Below the pieces are notes generated by a model. The model searched no databases. It was not told where the DNA came from and saw nothing but the letters and a program-made list of their open reading frames with translations. A program made the translations under genes and the position numbers. This document shows, in pieces, positions 43,037 to 54,270 of a DNA stretch of 64,000 bases. This DNA is from Lecanosticta acicola. Its lineage: Eukaryota; Ascomycota; Dothideomycetes; Mycosphaerellales; Mycosphaerellaceae. The stretch is from NCBI GenBank assembly GCA_963674455.1, contig CAVMBE010000016.1, positions 310,001 to 374,000 of the forward strand, in the 5' to 3' direction. Positions within the stretch are counted from its first letter, which is position 1. Every line of letters starts with the position of its first letter.

Positions 43037-43874
43037 AGAACGCAATGGTACTCTGATATCGTAGTGAAATTGACTTGACGAAAGTATCGTCTAGATTTCC
43101 CCGCCGCCAGTTGTGTGTGACTTGTTGCAACGCTATCGCCGCTCACTGGTTGCAGAACGAGCCAATACCAAGTTCAGCGCGATTTCAGACGGCCAGAAAT
43201 AGAATGAAGTACTGTAGGATGAAGTAACATGGACTGACAACCGGCAGGGTGTTGAGAACCTACCTCTGCCTATCGACGAGGGTGCTTACAAACCTGGTCT
43301 TCCGCTTTGGGTTAGCGCTAGATCTCGTGAACTGGGCGAAGTACGAGCCGGATGGTGGTCAAAGCACACAAGCATCGACCACACCTCTCTTGGTGCCCAA
43401 ACTACTCCATCAGTACAACAGCACAGACAGGAATCACGTCTCAACCGTTCTGATCACCCTCGGGGCACTCGCATTCGGACGCATGGAAAGTAACCGACAA
43501 GCTTTCTTCGAACATTTGCCTAATAAGTGGGTCAGGACTGGTAATGGAACAGCTAAGTTGCGGGGAGCGAGCGTACGGTCGCCATGTGCCGAGGACTTTC
43601 TCCTTGCGAGTGTGGACTGAAGGATGGAAGAGTGTGGAGAGATTCCCCGGTTTACTGAGCATGATCGTCCGTCTCTCCGAATCAGGTCTTGCTTCTCTGG
43701 AGATCGTTCGGACTTCGGAGCACAGCTCTTATACCGCCTATTGTACCCCTCTTGCTCTGGTCAAGGGATCACTTGAGACAGCAGTGGTATGAAGATGTGG
43801 ACACGCCTCCACTGCTCTCTCCGGATACTGAGTTCTTCCATTGTTCGTTCAGCTGAGGCACTCGCCACTCCAGT
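43037..43874. promoter_or_regulatory. Divergent intergenic region between transporter and monooxygenase
   Basis: 838 bp containing both promoters. A plus-strand frame at 43249-43620 (123 codons) has no recognisable domain and no good ATG context. It is not called as a gene. Confidence 0.45.
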
Positions 43875-45553
43875 ATGGCGAAGCAGGAGTTGCACGTCGG
43901 TATCGTCGGTGCAGGCATTGGGGGTGTCATGGCCGCCATTGCGATCGCTCGAGCCGGGGGTACTGTCACAGTGCTTGAAGCGGCAGCTCAGCTTGGCGAA
44001 ATCGGCGCAGGCATCCAGATGGTATGAACCACGCTGAGGCCAAGGAGGTCTACTAACCTCAGCCTGACAGACGCCGAATGTTGCTAGACTCCTCATACGA
44101 TACGCCGTGGACAGAGCCATAGGCAACAACTTGGTCCGTTTTGAAGAGCTGAATATGCGCGCGAAAGACGGGCGGAAGATTGGATATACCTTGATCAAAC
44201 GGGTCGAAGAGACTCTTGGATATCCATGGTGGCTCGTACATCGACACCACCTTCACAATGGACTCGTGGAAGTCGCGAGGGGATGTGGTGCCAACCTCGT
44301 TATAAACAGCAGAGTAGCAAAGCTGGAGCAGCAGTCAAATGGCAAGGTCTCGGTGGTTACTGATCGGGATGTTTCTTACAGCTTCGACTTGGTCATTGGC
44401 TCCGACGGCGTTCAGTCAATAGTTCGGAAAACTTTGTTCCCAGATATCAGACCCAGGCCTCCGACTGGGAACTGCGCTTACCGCGCGATCGTGCCCTATG
44501 GAGAGGTCAGGAACGACCCCCTGACCAAAGAGCTCGTTGAAGACCAGCACGGCAATCTCATCAAGACCATGGAGGTCTGGATGGTAGGATCCTGGTTGTA
44601 GTGGAAGCTGCGTCGTCATACTAACACATTTATCGAGGCTCCGACTGGCTACATCATATCGTATCCGATCTCAGATGCAAAGGATTTCAACATGGTGCTC
44701 AGTCATTTCCGTGACCCACCCGTGCACGCTGTGCAAGAAGTTCGCATTGAAGAAGTCCGGAACGAATACCGAGATTACGATCCAAGGATACGTCGAATCA
44801 TAGAGAAGATCAAACCACCGATCTCCCGCTGGCCTCTTCTTGTGACAGGTCCTCTGGAGACGTGGTCCAATCCAGAGAAGAACGTCGTTCTTATTGGAGA
44901 TGCAGCGCGTAAGTCGATAATGATCTTCGGAGGTCGATGCCTGGGGCTTCCATAGCTAAGATGCCCAGATTCGATGACCAATCATATGGCACAGGGTGCT
45001 GCTACCAGCATGGAAGATGGAGCTTTCCTGGCCAAATGCCTCGGCGCGTTCATTGATGGACGTGTCCGCCTTTCCGAAGCCATCGCAATATACGAGGGAG
45101 GCAGAATGCCGAAAGCTAGTTACAAGCAACAGGTCTCGTTCCTGAATGGTTGGCTTTGGTGAGTGCAACGAGTAGCATGAGGCTGAACTGCGGCTGATCG
45201 TTGTGTCTAGGCATCTGCCTGACGGACCGGCTGCAGAAGCGAGGGATAAGACTATGCAGCCTGAGCTGAGTGGCCAAGTCCCGATGAAGAGCGCCAATCT
45301 GTACGGAGATCCTACCACGGTCCTGGAATGTTATGGATATGATGCAGAACAACATGCCGAAGATGAGATAGCCACCTTCATCAATAACGGCCGTCCAGTC
45401 AGGGATGCTGCGACCACTGTGACAAGGACCGAAGTTGACAGTAAGTTCTATCCTCATCCGACGTCGATCATGGCAGGGCTCCGCCGCTAACATGATGAAG
45501 AAATTGCGAATTGGTGTCTGCCTGAGGAACACAAGTTTAGGATCCAATCATGA
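43875..45553 (+). CDS. FAD-dependent monooxygenase (salicylate hydroxylase-like)
   Basis: Six exons, 467 aa. Exons: 43875-44021, 44071-44583, 44638-44908, 44969-45158, 45211-45440, 45501-45553. Introns are 49-60 nt, and the first has a perfect TACTAAC. All junctions keep frame. Family marks are the N-terminal GxGxxG (IVGAGIGG, residues 10-17), an Arg/His-rich WWLVHRHHLHNGL segment, the DG motif in DLVIGSDGVQSIVRK, and the FAD-ribose motif GDAAHSMTNHMAQGAATSMEDG across the exon 3/4 junction. The family hydroxylates aromatic acids such as salicylate using NAD(P)H, or acts in secondary metabolism. The short last exon ends EEHKFRIQS. No stop or shift interrupts it, so the gene looks intact. The substrate is unknown. 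Confidence 0.93.
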
Positions 45554-47083
45554 CTACAGGGAGTGTGTCATGTTGGTACAACGAGGCTATGTCAACTCCA
45601 TTGACGCGAAGACAGCTATGTCTACGTCACCGTCAGCATGTGAAGGGGCTTCGTTCCAGCTCCCGAACTCTTAGTCTCCTGCATTGCACGTCGACTTCGC
45701 AATCAAACGGTCCTCGCAGACCGAACCCTGTACAAATGTCTTGATTCAAAAACGCGCCTCACCTGTGCTTGCGACTATGGATCAGGTGACTTCGGCGGGG
45801 AATTCGAAGGATTCTCGAGCTCAACTACGTATGTACAACAACGTCCGGCATCATTCGGGCGCCCGACAACTCAGCAAACAGTTGCTCCGCCCTCAAGAGA
45901 GGAGGCTGCAGTGTCGATTTTCGGGCCCGTTGTCATCCCGTGCGTGATCGGGTGGCAGGTTCTTTAGAAGGCAACGACTAGGCAGATGTGCCCTAAGCCC
46001 TCGAGAAGCCCGTTTTGCGCCCACCTTAGCGTCTGGCGCGACACCGCCAACACACTTTCTGCGTGGTGTTTTAGACACAGTCTGGGCGCAGAGCGATAAA
46101 CATACAACGCTTGGACGCCCACGTGAGTGAATGCTCAGCGCTGCGCTGGGAAAGTACCGCGTACGCGACGCTTAAGCGATCCGGTGGGCAACGTGCTCTT
46201 GGTCTCGGCCCCCATCTTGACTGCGCATGGCAATTGCTTTAGCGAACAGCCACGTTTATGTGCATAAGTCGCCACGAAGGCCGGAGATGATACGGAAGCG
46301 AACGATTGACTCCATGGACCGACGCTAAGAAAGGACTCCCATCTGCCTGGGCTCAGAGCACAGCAGGATAGACGCATGCCAGACGCCCTCCTGCTGCGGC
46401 AACGCCCTTCTTCCCGCATACTGATGTGAAGGATTTGAAGCGTCTGTGCAATTATCTCCGGGAGGGCGGCCACATCCTTGTCTGCTGCGACGGAAGAGGC
46501 AAGGATTCAAGAGTAAAATTGCAGCTGAATGCGCTCTATCGCCTCCGAGCCGCCCTGCACAGCTGATTCGCACTCCTCCTACACCGGTCCCGCAAGTACA
46601 TCTCCACCCGTCGGAACGGCCAGTGCGTCCGACTGAAGGTACGAAGTACAAGTTTGAGGCTCTGCGGGCTGCTAGAGACTCTGTCCAACAGCGGAAGAAC
46701 ATAAATGCAGATGCAGGTAGGCTGTGATGACGCCCAAATCGAGCTCGTCGAGGACGCTTGTTTGTTTTTTCTACCGCACTTTCGGCTCCCGCACGTTGCT
46801 CCGCCCCTGTTCGTTGGCGTCCACTAAGCCAGTGCCATACCATCATCGTCTACTGCGTCCTCTGGCTCTATTGCTCCCGAGTTCAACTGAAGCAGCCCCT
46901 GCAACGACTATATGTTCTCGAGTTGATTCCCTCTCAATTCACCTACCCTGCCTGATAGACCTCCTGAAGAGTTGACGCTTGGCGTATCTCATCGATCAAA
47001 CAATCGATTGACATACAACATCTAGGCGTTGCACGGCACTTGGAAACCCCACTTGATCGCCCCTTGCAGGACAAATTGTTGCA
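45554..47083. other. 1.5-kb intergenic region
   Basis: No supportable gene. The open frames (up to 173 codons, 46325-46846 minus) lack recognisable protein features. It presumably contains the promoter of the C2H2 gene at 47084. Confidence 0.45.
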
Positions 47084-48538
47084 ATGGCCTTCGCCCGCTT
47101 CCAAATGTTCACGCTGGAGTCCGATCGAAGCTTCCAACGGCCATACGAACGTTCGTGCATCGTCGACGACAATTTCGATGGGTCAATATACAATCCTGGA
47201 TCTCAATTAGGAGATGGTGGAGTGTCGACAATCCAACGTTTTCTCCTGGAGCCACATCCGACGTTCGGTCCTCCGGTCGTGCCCAGGACTGACCAACATA
47301 TGTTACACACTCTACCTGGTCCAATGCCAGGACAACTTCCTTCACCGGCGCTCAGCACTCTCGAATCCTCGTACATGAGCAGTGGTCTGAGCGACGAAGA
47401 CAGTATGCCATTCTCGCCTCATCCCGTCTATAGCCCGTATTCGTCAGGATGCCTTCACAACGACGGATTCGCCTTCGCGTACGGCGGCGTCCCTTCTACG
47501 GACAGACAAGACTCGATTGTCGGTAGCGATTGCGTCGCCATGCCAGATGTGCAGCAGTGGACCGACGACATCATCAACAACATGGCGTCTGACGATGCGA
47601 TACCTGGCTATCCATTCGCCCAGGAAGGTTACCAGCCCATGGAATTGGAGGAAGAGCACGACCCAGACTTGAGCCACGACATTCCAAGCCCAACAGATCT
47701 ACCGACACAAGATATCGATGCTCAAGAACCAGAGACGCCGATGCTTCGCAGGCGAAGTGCACAGGCTTCACGCTCCACGGCCCCGTCGTCGCTCTTGAAT
47801 ACTGGCTCACGCGTCGCGAAGCGCTCGGGTGTAGGAAGACGGTCGTCTTCCTACCAATCTGGCAGCGACGCAAATGATCAAAAGCCCTTCGGCAATAACA
47901 GAGCCTTTCCGTGCCCTTTCGCCGTCTACAGTTGTTCATCTAGCTTCGGCACCAAGAACGAATGTAAGTAACCCACGATCGATAATAACCTCATGCTAGA
48001 AGATACACACGCTTAACCCTCCGTCTTTCTCCTTCCAGGGAAACGCCACGTCAACACCCAACACCTGCGCCTCACTTTCTGGCGCTGCGATCAATGCCGC
48101 TCGCAGAAACCAAACGACTTCAATCGCAAAGACCTCTTCATCCAACACGTTCGCAGAATGCATTCGCCCGGCAACGAGAGTAACTTTCCCTCGAAACCCA
48201 GGAGGAGATCATCTCCAAGTGTCGCCAGACCCGCGACGAGGAGCGGCAGCAACGCGGACGACCAAGTTTTCCAAGAAGCTGCAAAGAGATGTAACCGAGC
48301 CCTTCGCTCCCCGCCCGAGCGCAGCTGCTGTCTCTTCTGCGACGAAAAATTCAGGGGGAAAGGCACCTGGGATGACCGCATGGAACACATTGGCCGTCAT
48401 CTGGAGACGGCCAAGAAGGAGGGCAGAGAGGCCGCGATCAATCCGGCGACCTGGAACATGGACGAGTACACACACAACTGGCTAATCGAGCAAGATCTCC
48501 TGCGACTGGATGGAAACGAATGGTCGTTGGCTGCATGA
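47084..48538 (+). CDS. C2H2 zinc-finger protein (key-lime-pathogenicity-protein type)
   Basis: Two exons, 459 aa. Exon 1 is 47084-47963, the intron is 47964-48038 (75 nt, GTAAGT...CTTCCAG), and exon 2 is 48039-48538. The N-terminal 270 residues are acidic, Ser/Pro-rich and probably a disordered activation region. The first finger spans the junction: FPCPFAVYSCSSSFGTKNEWKRHVNTQH. It is followed by FWRCDQC...FNRKDLFIQHVRRMH and, near the end, CCLFCDEKF...WDDRMEHIGRH. The last ~50 residues carry WNMDEYTHNWLIEQDLL, common in this group. I recall this layout from fungal proteins annotated as key lime pathogenicity protein. That name comes from a plant-pathogen gene and does not show pathogenicity here. 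A nuclear DNA-binding role is likely but untested. Confidence 0.85.
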
Positions 48539-50143
48539 TGCTTGCGCCTTTGCGTTTGCGTTGTCTTTTCCTCTCGTTGTTATGTTTTCAGAGACACCCT
48601 TGAGATACCCTTTCCGCCGTTCGTTGAAGCCATGATCAGTACAATAATTGGATTTGAGATAGCATAGATTGCCTTCAACCATGAGGTGCTAGGAGGTAGC
48701 CCTACCTAGGTTTTTCCTCTAAATGCAATCGTCAAAAGTCAATCTATCTAGTGCGCCGCCACGTGGGAACAGCCACCACAACCTTGTCTTGTGCAGCGGG
48801 TAGTTCGATAGAGCTCTAGGTGATATCGTGATAAAAATGTGGAAAGTCTGCACTGCTTGCCAAGGCATACAGTGCCAGCAGCACACAGGATCACAACGTC
48901 AGTGAAGGCGCAGGAGTAGGCTGGTCCGTTTCGGTTGCGTTCCAGCTTCCAGGCCGTGGCTTGGGGTATGCAGGTCCGGCGATCATCTTTGCCCCTCGCC
49001 CCGAAAAGTGCGGCAGAGCAGAGGAGGCCTCTTCGAGGCTGGCGGCGGCCTCTTTGTGACTTTCTGGCACTCAAATTGGCGGTCGAAGATATACTTACTG
49101 TTGGACAGCGGAGTTACCAACACCGAGGAAGTATTGGTTGGTGCTGTCGATCTTGGGGCCCTCTTGCTACAGAGTAGTACAAACATCATCGCAGCCCTAA
49201 CTAGGTCAGCCGCTGGAATCTTCTATGATGCTGGCAGAGCAATAGCAGCCAAGCCCTCTTCAGCAGTGATCTCCTTCCCAAGCAGTCAGCCAATACCCGT
49301 CACCTATGAAAAACGGCATCGTCAGTTTACACGGCGAATAGACTGCCAGCGAAGCAACCCACTTGATCAGCAGGGGTCCGGTTTGATATCTCGAGACGCG
49401 GAAAAGAGAGCCAATGAGCGTGTGGACATCCAGGATACTACATGTGCTCAGCTTTCAGCATCTGAGGTCAGGACCTTTGAACAAATCCACTTACAAATTC
49501 GATCCGCGGTCTATGAATTTTGATCGTACTCTGACGGCCATCTCTCACTGGAATGCCATGGTCCTCTTCGACTAAAGACGACTCTGAAGGTCTAATCAAT
49601 TCGAGAGCGTAATGCGCGAGTGCTGTCAGGTGCGCACAAACAGATTGCCCATCACGCCAACGGATCGAAACAGCAAGCCATTCAGCAAAGGTTCCAACTA
49701 CCAGTAGATGATTGTACCAATCCTCAGAGTCCAATGATGGCACTGGATTCGCTTGAGCGACTGTGGTTCATGTGAGAGTGACCGGATCAAAACTTTACTC
49801 CTTGTCGATCTACCTCCAAAGCGCGAGAAGCTGGGACGTGAACAACACCTAAGATGATGTTCTGACCAAGAGCGCTGTTCGCGGCATTGCGTCCGTACCG
49901 CCGAGGCCGGCCAGTCGCAGTTACTGTTGACATCCCAACGCCAACGAAACTTCCAAATGTTGTATCCTACTGGTAGGGCTGATTGGTGGATTCATGATTG
50001 ACGAATTTCGTCTGAGCCAGTCCACCTCGCCGCTGCGAATCCGAGCGCCGGATCTGATCTGGCCGACACCAAGTAGACCTTGAACTCATTGCCGATGGCA
50101 ATGCTAACGAGTGTCATTGGATTGGAGTAGTTGCCAATTTCGC
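48539..50143. other. 1.6-kb intergenic region
   Basis: Separates the C2H2 gene from the 3' end of the unknown minus-strand gene. A minus-strand frame at 49468-49743 (91 codons, ATG) reads plausibly (YNHLLVVGTFAEWLAVSIRW) but has no partner exons that I can defend. A relic gene is possible. Confidence 0.4.
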
Positions 50144-51541
50144 TCACTTGGGTCTTGGCATCTGCACGATGACTGTGCCTTCTGAATCGATCCACTGAAG
50201 GCCAAGTCTTCGAACTCTACTCTTGCTCGCAACGTATAGCATCAAATATACGTGCTTGACGACTTCTCCCCAGCAGTAGACTCGGATGGGTCCAACAGAA
50301 GCGGTCTCAGTTGCCGACTTCGTGGTCCCGCCAGCCTCGCCGTACCTCTCTGGACTGGTCTTGTCCTCGCACTGAATAGGAGCACCTCGACTGCACCAGA
50401 CGCCCCATCCGGCTCTTCCACTACCACCGACATCTTGCAAGGTCCGCCAGAAATTCACCTGCTCCTCGAGAGGCCAAGGAGAGCAGTCGATACTCCAATG
50501 CCCTCGTTCGAGAAGCTCTGGCTCCCTGAAGATAGCGACTGGCTTGAAGCAATCACTAACAGCACTCTCCTGTGCCAGATGCTCCATTGCTGGTGTCACA
50601 TGAGATGAGAATGCACGAAGTGATACCTCCGGACTCGGAGGATGGATCGTTGTTGACAAGGATTGCAGGAGACACAACGTCGCATCATCGATTGCTGGCT
50701 GTGCCGGCTGTGCGTCTGTTTCTGTCAAAGGCGCCGGTTGACGACGTCTAGCAATGTTACTGCGGACCTCGCAGCCCGTATTCTTATCTGGTGATCGGTC
50801 CTGCCCTCGGAGCTTCGATGCGTCAACTATGTCGGCAACCAAAGCACCCAGCTGAGGTCCTGGGTCACTTGCGGAGCGCAGGGAAAGCTGCTCGCGCTCT
50901 TTCGAGCTTCCGGAGGTGCCTTCACTCAGAGAATAAGACGTCGGCAACTCTGAGGTTGTCTCATTTGAGCCAATGATTTCGTCGGGGGTGCGCCGATCAA
51001 GTGAGTTGACGTGGTGCTGATTCCTATCTTCACGCGCTGAAGAGGATAATGCAACTCCTGATTCTCTGTTTCCGGAAGACTGACGAAACTCGCGAGGGTT
51101 TTCCCGTTGCCTTTGACGAGAGGGCGTCAATTCAATGCGTCTATACCCATCTTGTGAAGACCATGTGGCTTTCGATCCACGAGCTCCTGCCGTCGAGTTA
51201 TTGACAGACAATGCCCTTTTCGTTGCAGACCTGATCGGAGCCAGAGACGAAGTAGGCAACTGAGACTCCAGCGCAGTCCAAGCAAGCTGCGTGTCTTCAA
51301 TAAAGGACCCAGAAGCATGAGGATCCGTGACCTCTTCTTCCTGTTCGTAAACATCAGGTCCGCCTTGCGAGCGTTGGACTTCGGTGCTTGCCACCGGCCG
51401 GGGGGCAGCTCGGCGCCTGCGTGTGCCAGAGCATCTCAAGTAACTCTCAATCTGCGCCCTGTAGCGATCATCGTCGCCTCGACTGCTCGGTGCGCTGATG
51501 TGAGCGAGCAGGTGCACATCTCTCTTGTCCGTGCCTCGCAT
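50144..51541 (-). CDS. Protein of unknown function with conserved-looking Trp-rich C-terminal domain
   Basis: A single-exon protein of 465 aa that I cannot assign to a named family. Residues 1-300 are Ser/Arg/Gln-rich and probably disordered. The C-terminal ~115 residues look like a folded domain rich in Trp: RGHWSIDCSPWPLEEQVNFW, then RAGWGVWCS, and after a short insertion IRVYCWGEVVKHVYLMLYVA and LQWIDSEGTVIVQM. I have a general memory of this W...D...WP...FW...GWG...CWG pattern in uncharacterised fungal proteins. There is no signal peptide and no membrane span. Gene-poor DNA lies on both sides. Confidence 0.7.
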   Translation of the reverse strand: MRGTDKRDVHLLAHISAPSSRGDDDRYRAQIESYLRCSGTRRRRAAPRPVASTEVQRSQGGPDVYEQEEEVTDPHASGSFIEDTQLAWTALESQLPTSSLAPIRSATKRALSVNNSTAGARGSKATWSSQDGYRRIELTPSRQRQRENPREFRQSSGNRESGVALSSSAREDRNQHHVNSLDRRTPDEIIGSNETTSELPTSYSLSEGTSGSSKEREQLSLRSASDPGPQLGALVADIVDASKLRGQDRSPDKNTGCEVRSNIARRRQPAPLTETDAQPAQPAIDDATLCLLQSLSTTIHPPSPEVSLRAFSSHVTPAMEHLAQESAVSDCFKPVAIFREPELLERGHWSIDCSPWPLEEQVNFWRTLQDVGGSGRAGWGVWCSRGAPIQCEDKTSPERYGEAGGTTKSATETASVGPIRVYCWGEVVKHVYLMLYVASKSRVRRLGLQWIDSEGTVIVQMPRPK

Positions 51542-52775
51542 CGCGATCCATGGCGGTTCGGTGCGACGGAAGAGGCCAGCTATTGGCTTTGATCCAGCTT
51601 AATATATTTGTTCGCCGTCGTATGCCGTACAGGATCGTGCAGCAGAAGGACAAAGTAGGCGCATAAGTTGAAAGTCAAAGTGCTGTTGGAAGGAGATTGT
51701 ATCGCGTTAGGTGGCGTCACGAACCCACGTGACCCGACCGGGCTTTCCAATCCCGGCGCTCCATTGACATGCTTAGCTCCCATTGGCTGTTTCGACACGG
51801 GCACTAGCGGTCGCCTGTTCTCACACACTACGGGCAGCTCCCCAGCATAACGTTAATGACGTATCGTTCTCCACACCTACCGTATTGATGTAGCGTATCC
51901 AGATTCCACTGTATATCCCGCCTCGTCTATCCTCCAAATTGTTCACTACCATCAGGCCATTCTGTTAGAGGTCCTGCAGTTCTTCTAAATCCTCCTATCC
52001 ATCTTGTTCGCTGCCTGCTCGAGGTTCGTCGCTTTCCTGCTGCCAGCACTCGCGGAGAAGGAATTGGTCTGACAGTCGCGAGCTGGCTCTTTGTTCAATA
52101 CGAGTCTGGAAGCGAGCGCCAGGGCCATCAGAGGAGATAGACTCTTCGCCCTTCCGTGCCCTCCTTCTGAAGAAGACCTGTGGTCGCAAGAGACACACGC
52201 TTAGGCTCGGGGCGGCAAAGCTAAGGTAGTTGCGTCAAGGGTCTAGGCGGGTTCCTGCGTTCGTCTTCACTCGGCGGGCTCTTCGGCCCAGGGAAAGGCC
52301 AGATAAACCAGTCTGGCGACAGCAATGAGCACCGCAAGACTGTCTTTCCAACCGCCTTGGAGACTGTCATTGCCATCAATAGCCGTCAGAAGGCGTGAGC
52401 ACGTGAGACAGGCCCCGTTGACGCTTGAAGCACAGCGGGACGGCAATGCACCCCGGATTGCGGGGAAGGGACTGACGCGAGCTAGCCGCTGTAGGCAGGG
52501 TGTCTTGCGTTCGATTGGGTGATGGCGTGCAAGGTCGGACGACCAGACATCTCACCTCACGCATCACGCATCACGGCACCAGGCCCAGGTCACCAGGTCA
52601 CGCGATTGATGCCCCGCTCAGCTAGGAGCTCTCCCAAGTACACCTACCCCCTCTCCTTGCTCTGCTCTCCTCTCCCGTCCATTCAATCAATCCATCCATC
52701 AAGCACTCCCAATTCTCCGTACCTGACTATCACTACAATCCCCGTTTGCTCAGCCAATCCAAACACCAAGCCACA
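51542..52775. other. 1.2-kb divergent intergenic region
   Basis: Contains the upstream regions of the unknown minus-strand gene (51541) and the DUF6699 gene (52776). A CCCACGTGACC E-box-like word lies near 51725-51735. A pyrimidine/CCAT-rich leader runs at 52650-52770. No gene is supported. Confidence 0.5.
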
Positions 52776-53530
52776 ATGTCCGCTGAAGTCCAGGAAGTTC
52801 CTTTGTCCAAGGTCGACTCCGCCATTGACGACGCACCAGCATCGCCCAGCGATATCAAGCCCCAGAAGCAGCGACGAAGCAGCAGCACCGTGAGCGGTGT
52901 CTTCAACATCAATGAACTCGGTGAGTCGTGCAGAAGCGTTGTACTCGTAGTCGCCCGTTGCTGATAAGAATGTGACTTTAGAGAAGGAAGGCACGGATCT
53001 TGCCATCGCTCCGGAGACCCAGCGGCTCAACTGGTAAGCAAACTCCTCATCATCCCACTTCCGGTGTCTGAGCCCACAGCGATGTTCACAAAGTGTCTTT
53101 CCAAGCTGATACTGATGGAATGTCCAGGAAGCTGAACGCCTCGCCATCAACGGTCGACGACCCGACTGTCCTCAAGAAGCTCCTCTGTACCCCACCCATC
53201 AAGAAGATCGACCTCCACTTCCCGCTAGGCCTTGAGGTCACTGCACGGAATCTCAAGGGAGTAACCATCAAGGATGCACTGGATGCCATCCACAAGCAGT
53301 TCAAGAAGAAGGCAAGTCCAGCTCATGCCCGCCCGTTCCCGGAAGTTACCGCAGCTGACTTCTTATCTCAGCAAGATGACGAGCTCGATGCACCCTACCT
53401 CGCTGGATTCGAGTGGGACAAGGAGGAATGCTATACCAGATTCGTCGTGCACCAGAAGAAGACTGGCGACGCTCCCTCCGGCGGCAGCTCCAAGAAGAAG
53501 GGTAAGAAGGACAAGGAAGAGGCATTGTAA
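52776..53530 (+). CDS. DUF6699-type protein with a probable GC-AG intron
   Basis: Four exons, 179 aa. Exons: 52776-52920, 52982-53033, 53128-53311, 53372-53530. The first two introns are ordinary (GTGAGT...TTTAG, 61 nt; GTAAGC...GTCCAG, 94 nt). The third (53312-53371) has the donor AAG|GCAAGT, the consensus for GC-AG introns, plus a CTGACT branch motif and ATCTCAG. It is 60 nt and stop-free, so a retained-intron product would stay in frame with 20 extra residues. The core reads RLNWKLNASPSTVDDPTV, then KKIDLHFPLGLEVTARNLKG and, across the junction, DAIHKQFKKKQDDELDAPYL. The C-terminus is Lys/Ser-rich. The domain pattern matches my memory of fungal DUF6699 proteins, whose function is unknown. 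Confidence 0.87.
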
Positions 53531-54270
53531 GATCCTCGCCAGATCCACAATAGACCACTGCATCGAGCTTCAACGGCCGTCGCTCTTTTTAGCCTTGGAG
53601 GAATCTGTATTATGTGATGCAGTTGGCTTTTGCTCCCAGCAAGGAGAGAGGAAGGAACACTGGCGTCTTGAGCGTAAAGCATCTGCTGGTGTACTGGTAG
53701 ATACCGTCAGCCTCTTACGTCGTAGGGAAATCAGATGTACCACAAGTAATCCACGGCGGCTACCAAATCCCCCAGCCTGTCTCTTGCACAGAGCCGAGAC
53801 GGTACGCGTTGACCAATTCGATTGCCGAAACTCTCGGCGCTCAAGACGGAGAAAGAGGACCAGAGCTGGTAGAAATGCTGCAATGACCATATATATCTCT
53901 AAGAGCTGTACAGCATAATCAATGATTGAGACCTCAGTCTGACCTGAGATTACTTCATGCCTTTCATGCAGAGCATCAAAAGTTCACGAGGAAGCTGGGG
54001 AGGTAATCCAGAACGCCATCGCTCGCTCGCTCGCCCATGGGTATTCAATCCATACTCTCGGAAAAGTTCGCTCGCTCAAGTCGTTGCATGCACCATGAAA
54101 AGGATTAAGTCAGAATAGAAAAAATTTCGGGTAAAGGCGGCGACGGTCCCCCTTTTGCCAATGTCTCGTTGATTCGCGGCCATGCTGGCAAGGCACCGGG
54201 CTGATGGGTCGCGGGTTGTAGGAGGCGCCGCGACCTGTTGGTTCCTGGCCAGCACAAGGGCGTCGTGTCT
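53531..54270. other. Convergent intergenic region
   Basis: Between the 3' ends of the DUF6699 gene and the methyltransferase. Contains a CGCTCGCTCG-type short repeat near 54020-54035 and again near 54070. No gene is supported. Confidence 0.5.

Noticed and set aside
43249..43620. 123-codon frame between the transporter and the monooxygenase
   Set aside because: No recognisable motif and no good ATG; lies in the shared promoter.
46325..46846. 173-codon minus-strand frame
   Set aside because: Arg/Gly/Ser composition of a shadow frame with no motifs.
49468..49743. 91-codon minus-strand frame with plausible amino-acid mix
   Set aside because: No partner exons or family; could be a relic but cannot be supported.
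53093..53530. Single-exon reading of the DUF6699 gene from a GTG codon
   Set aside because: Lacks an ATG and the conserved RLNW segment, which splicing from exons 1 and 2 restores.
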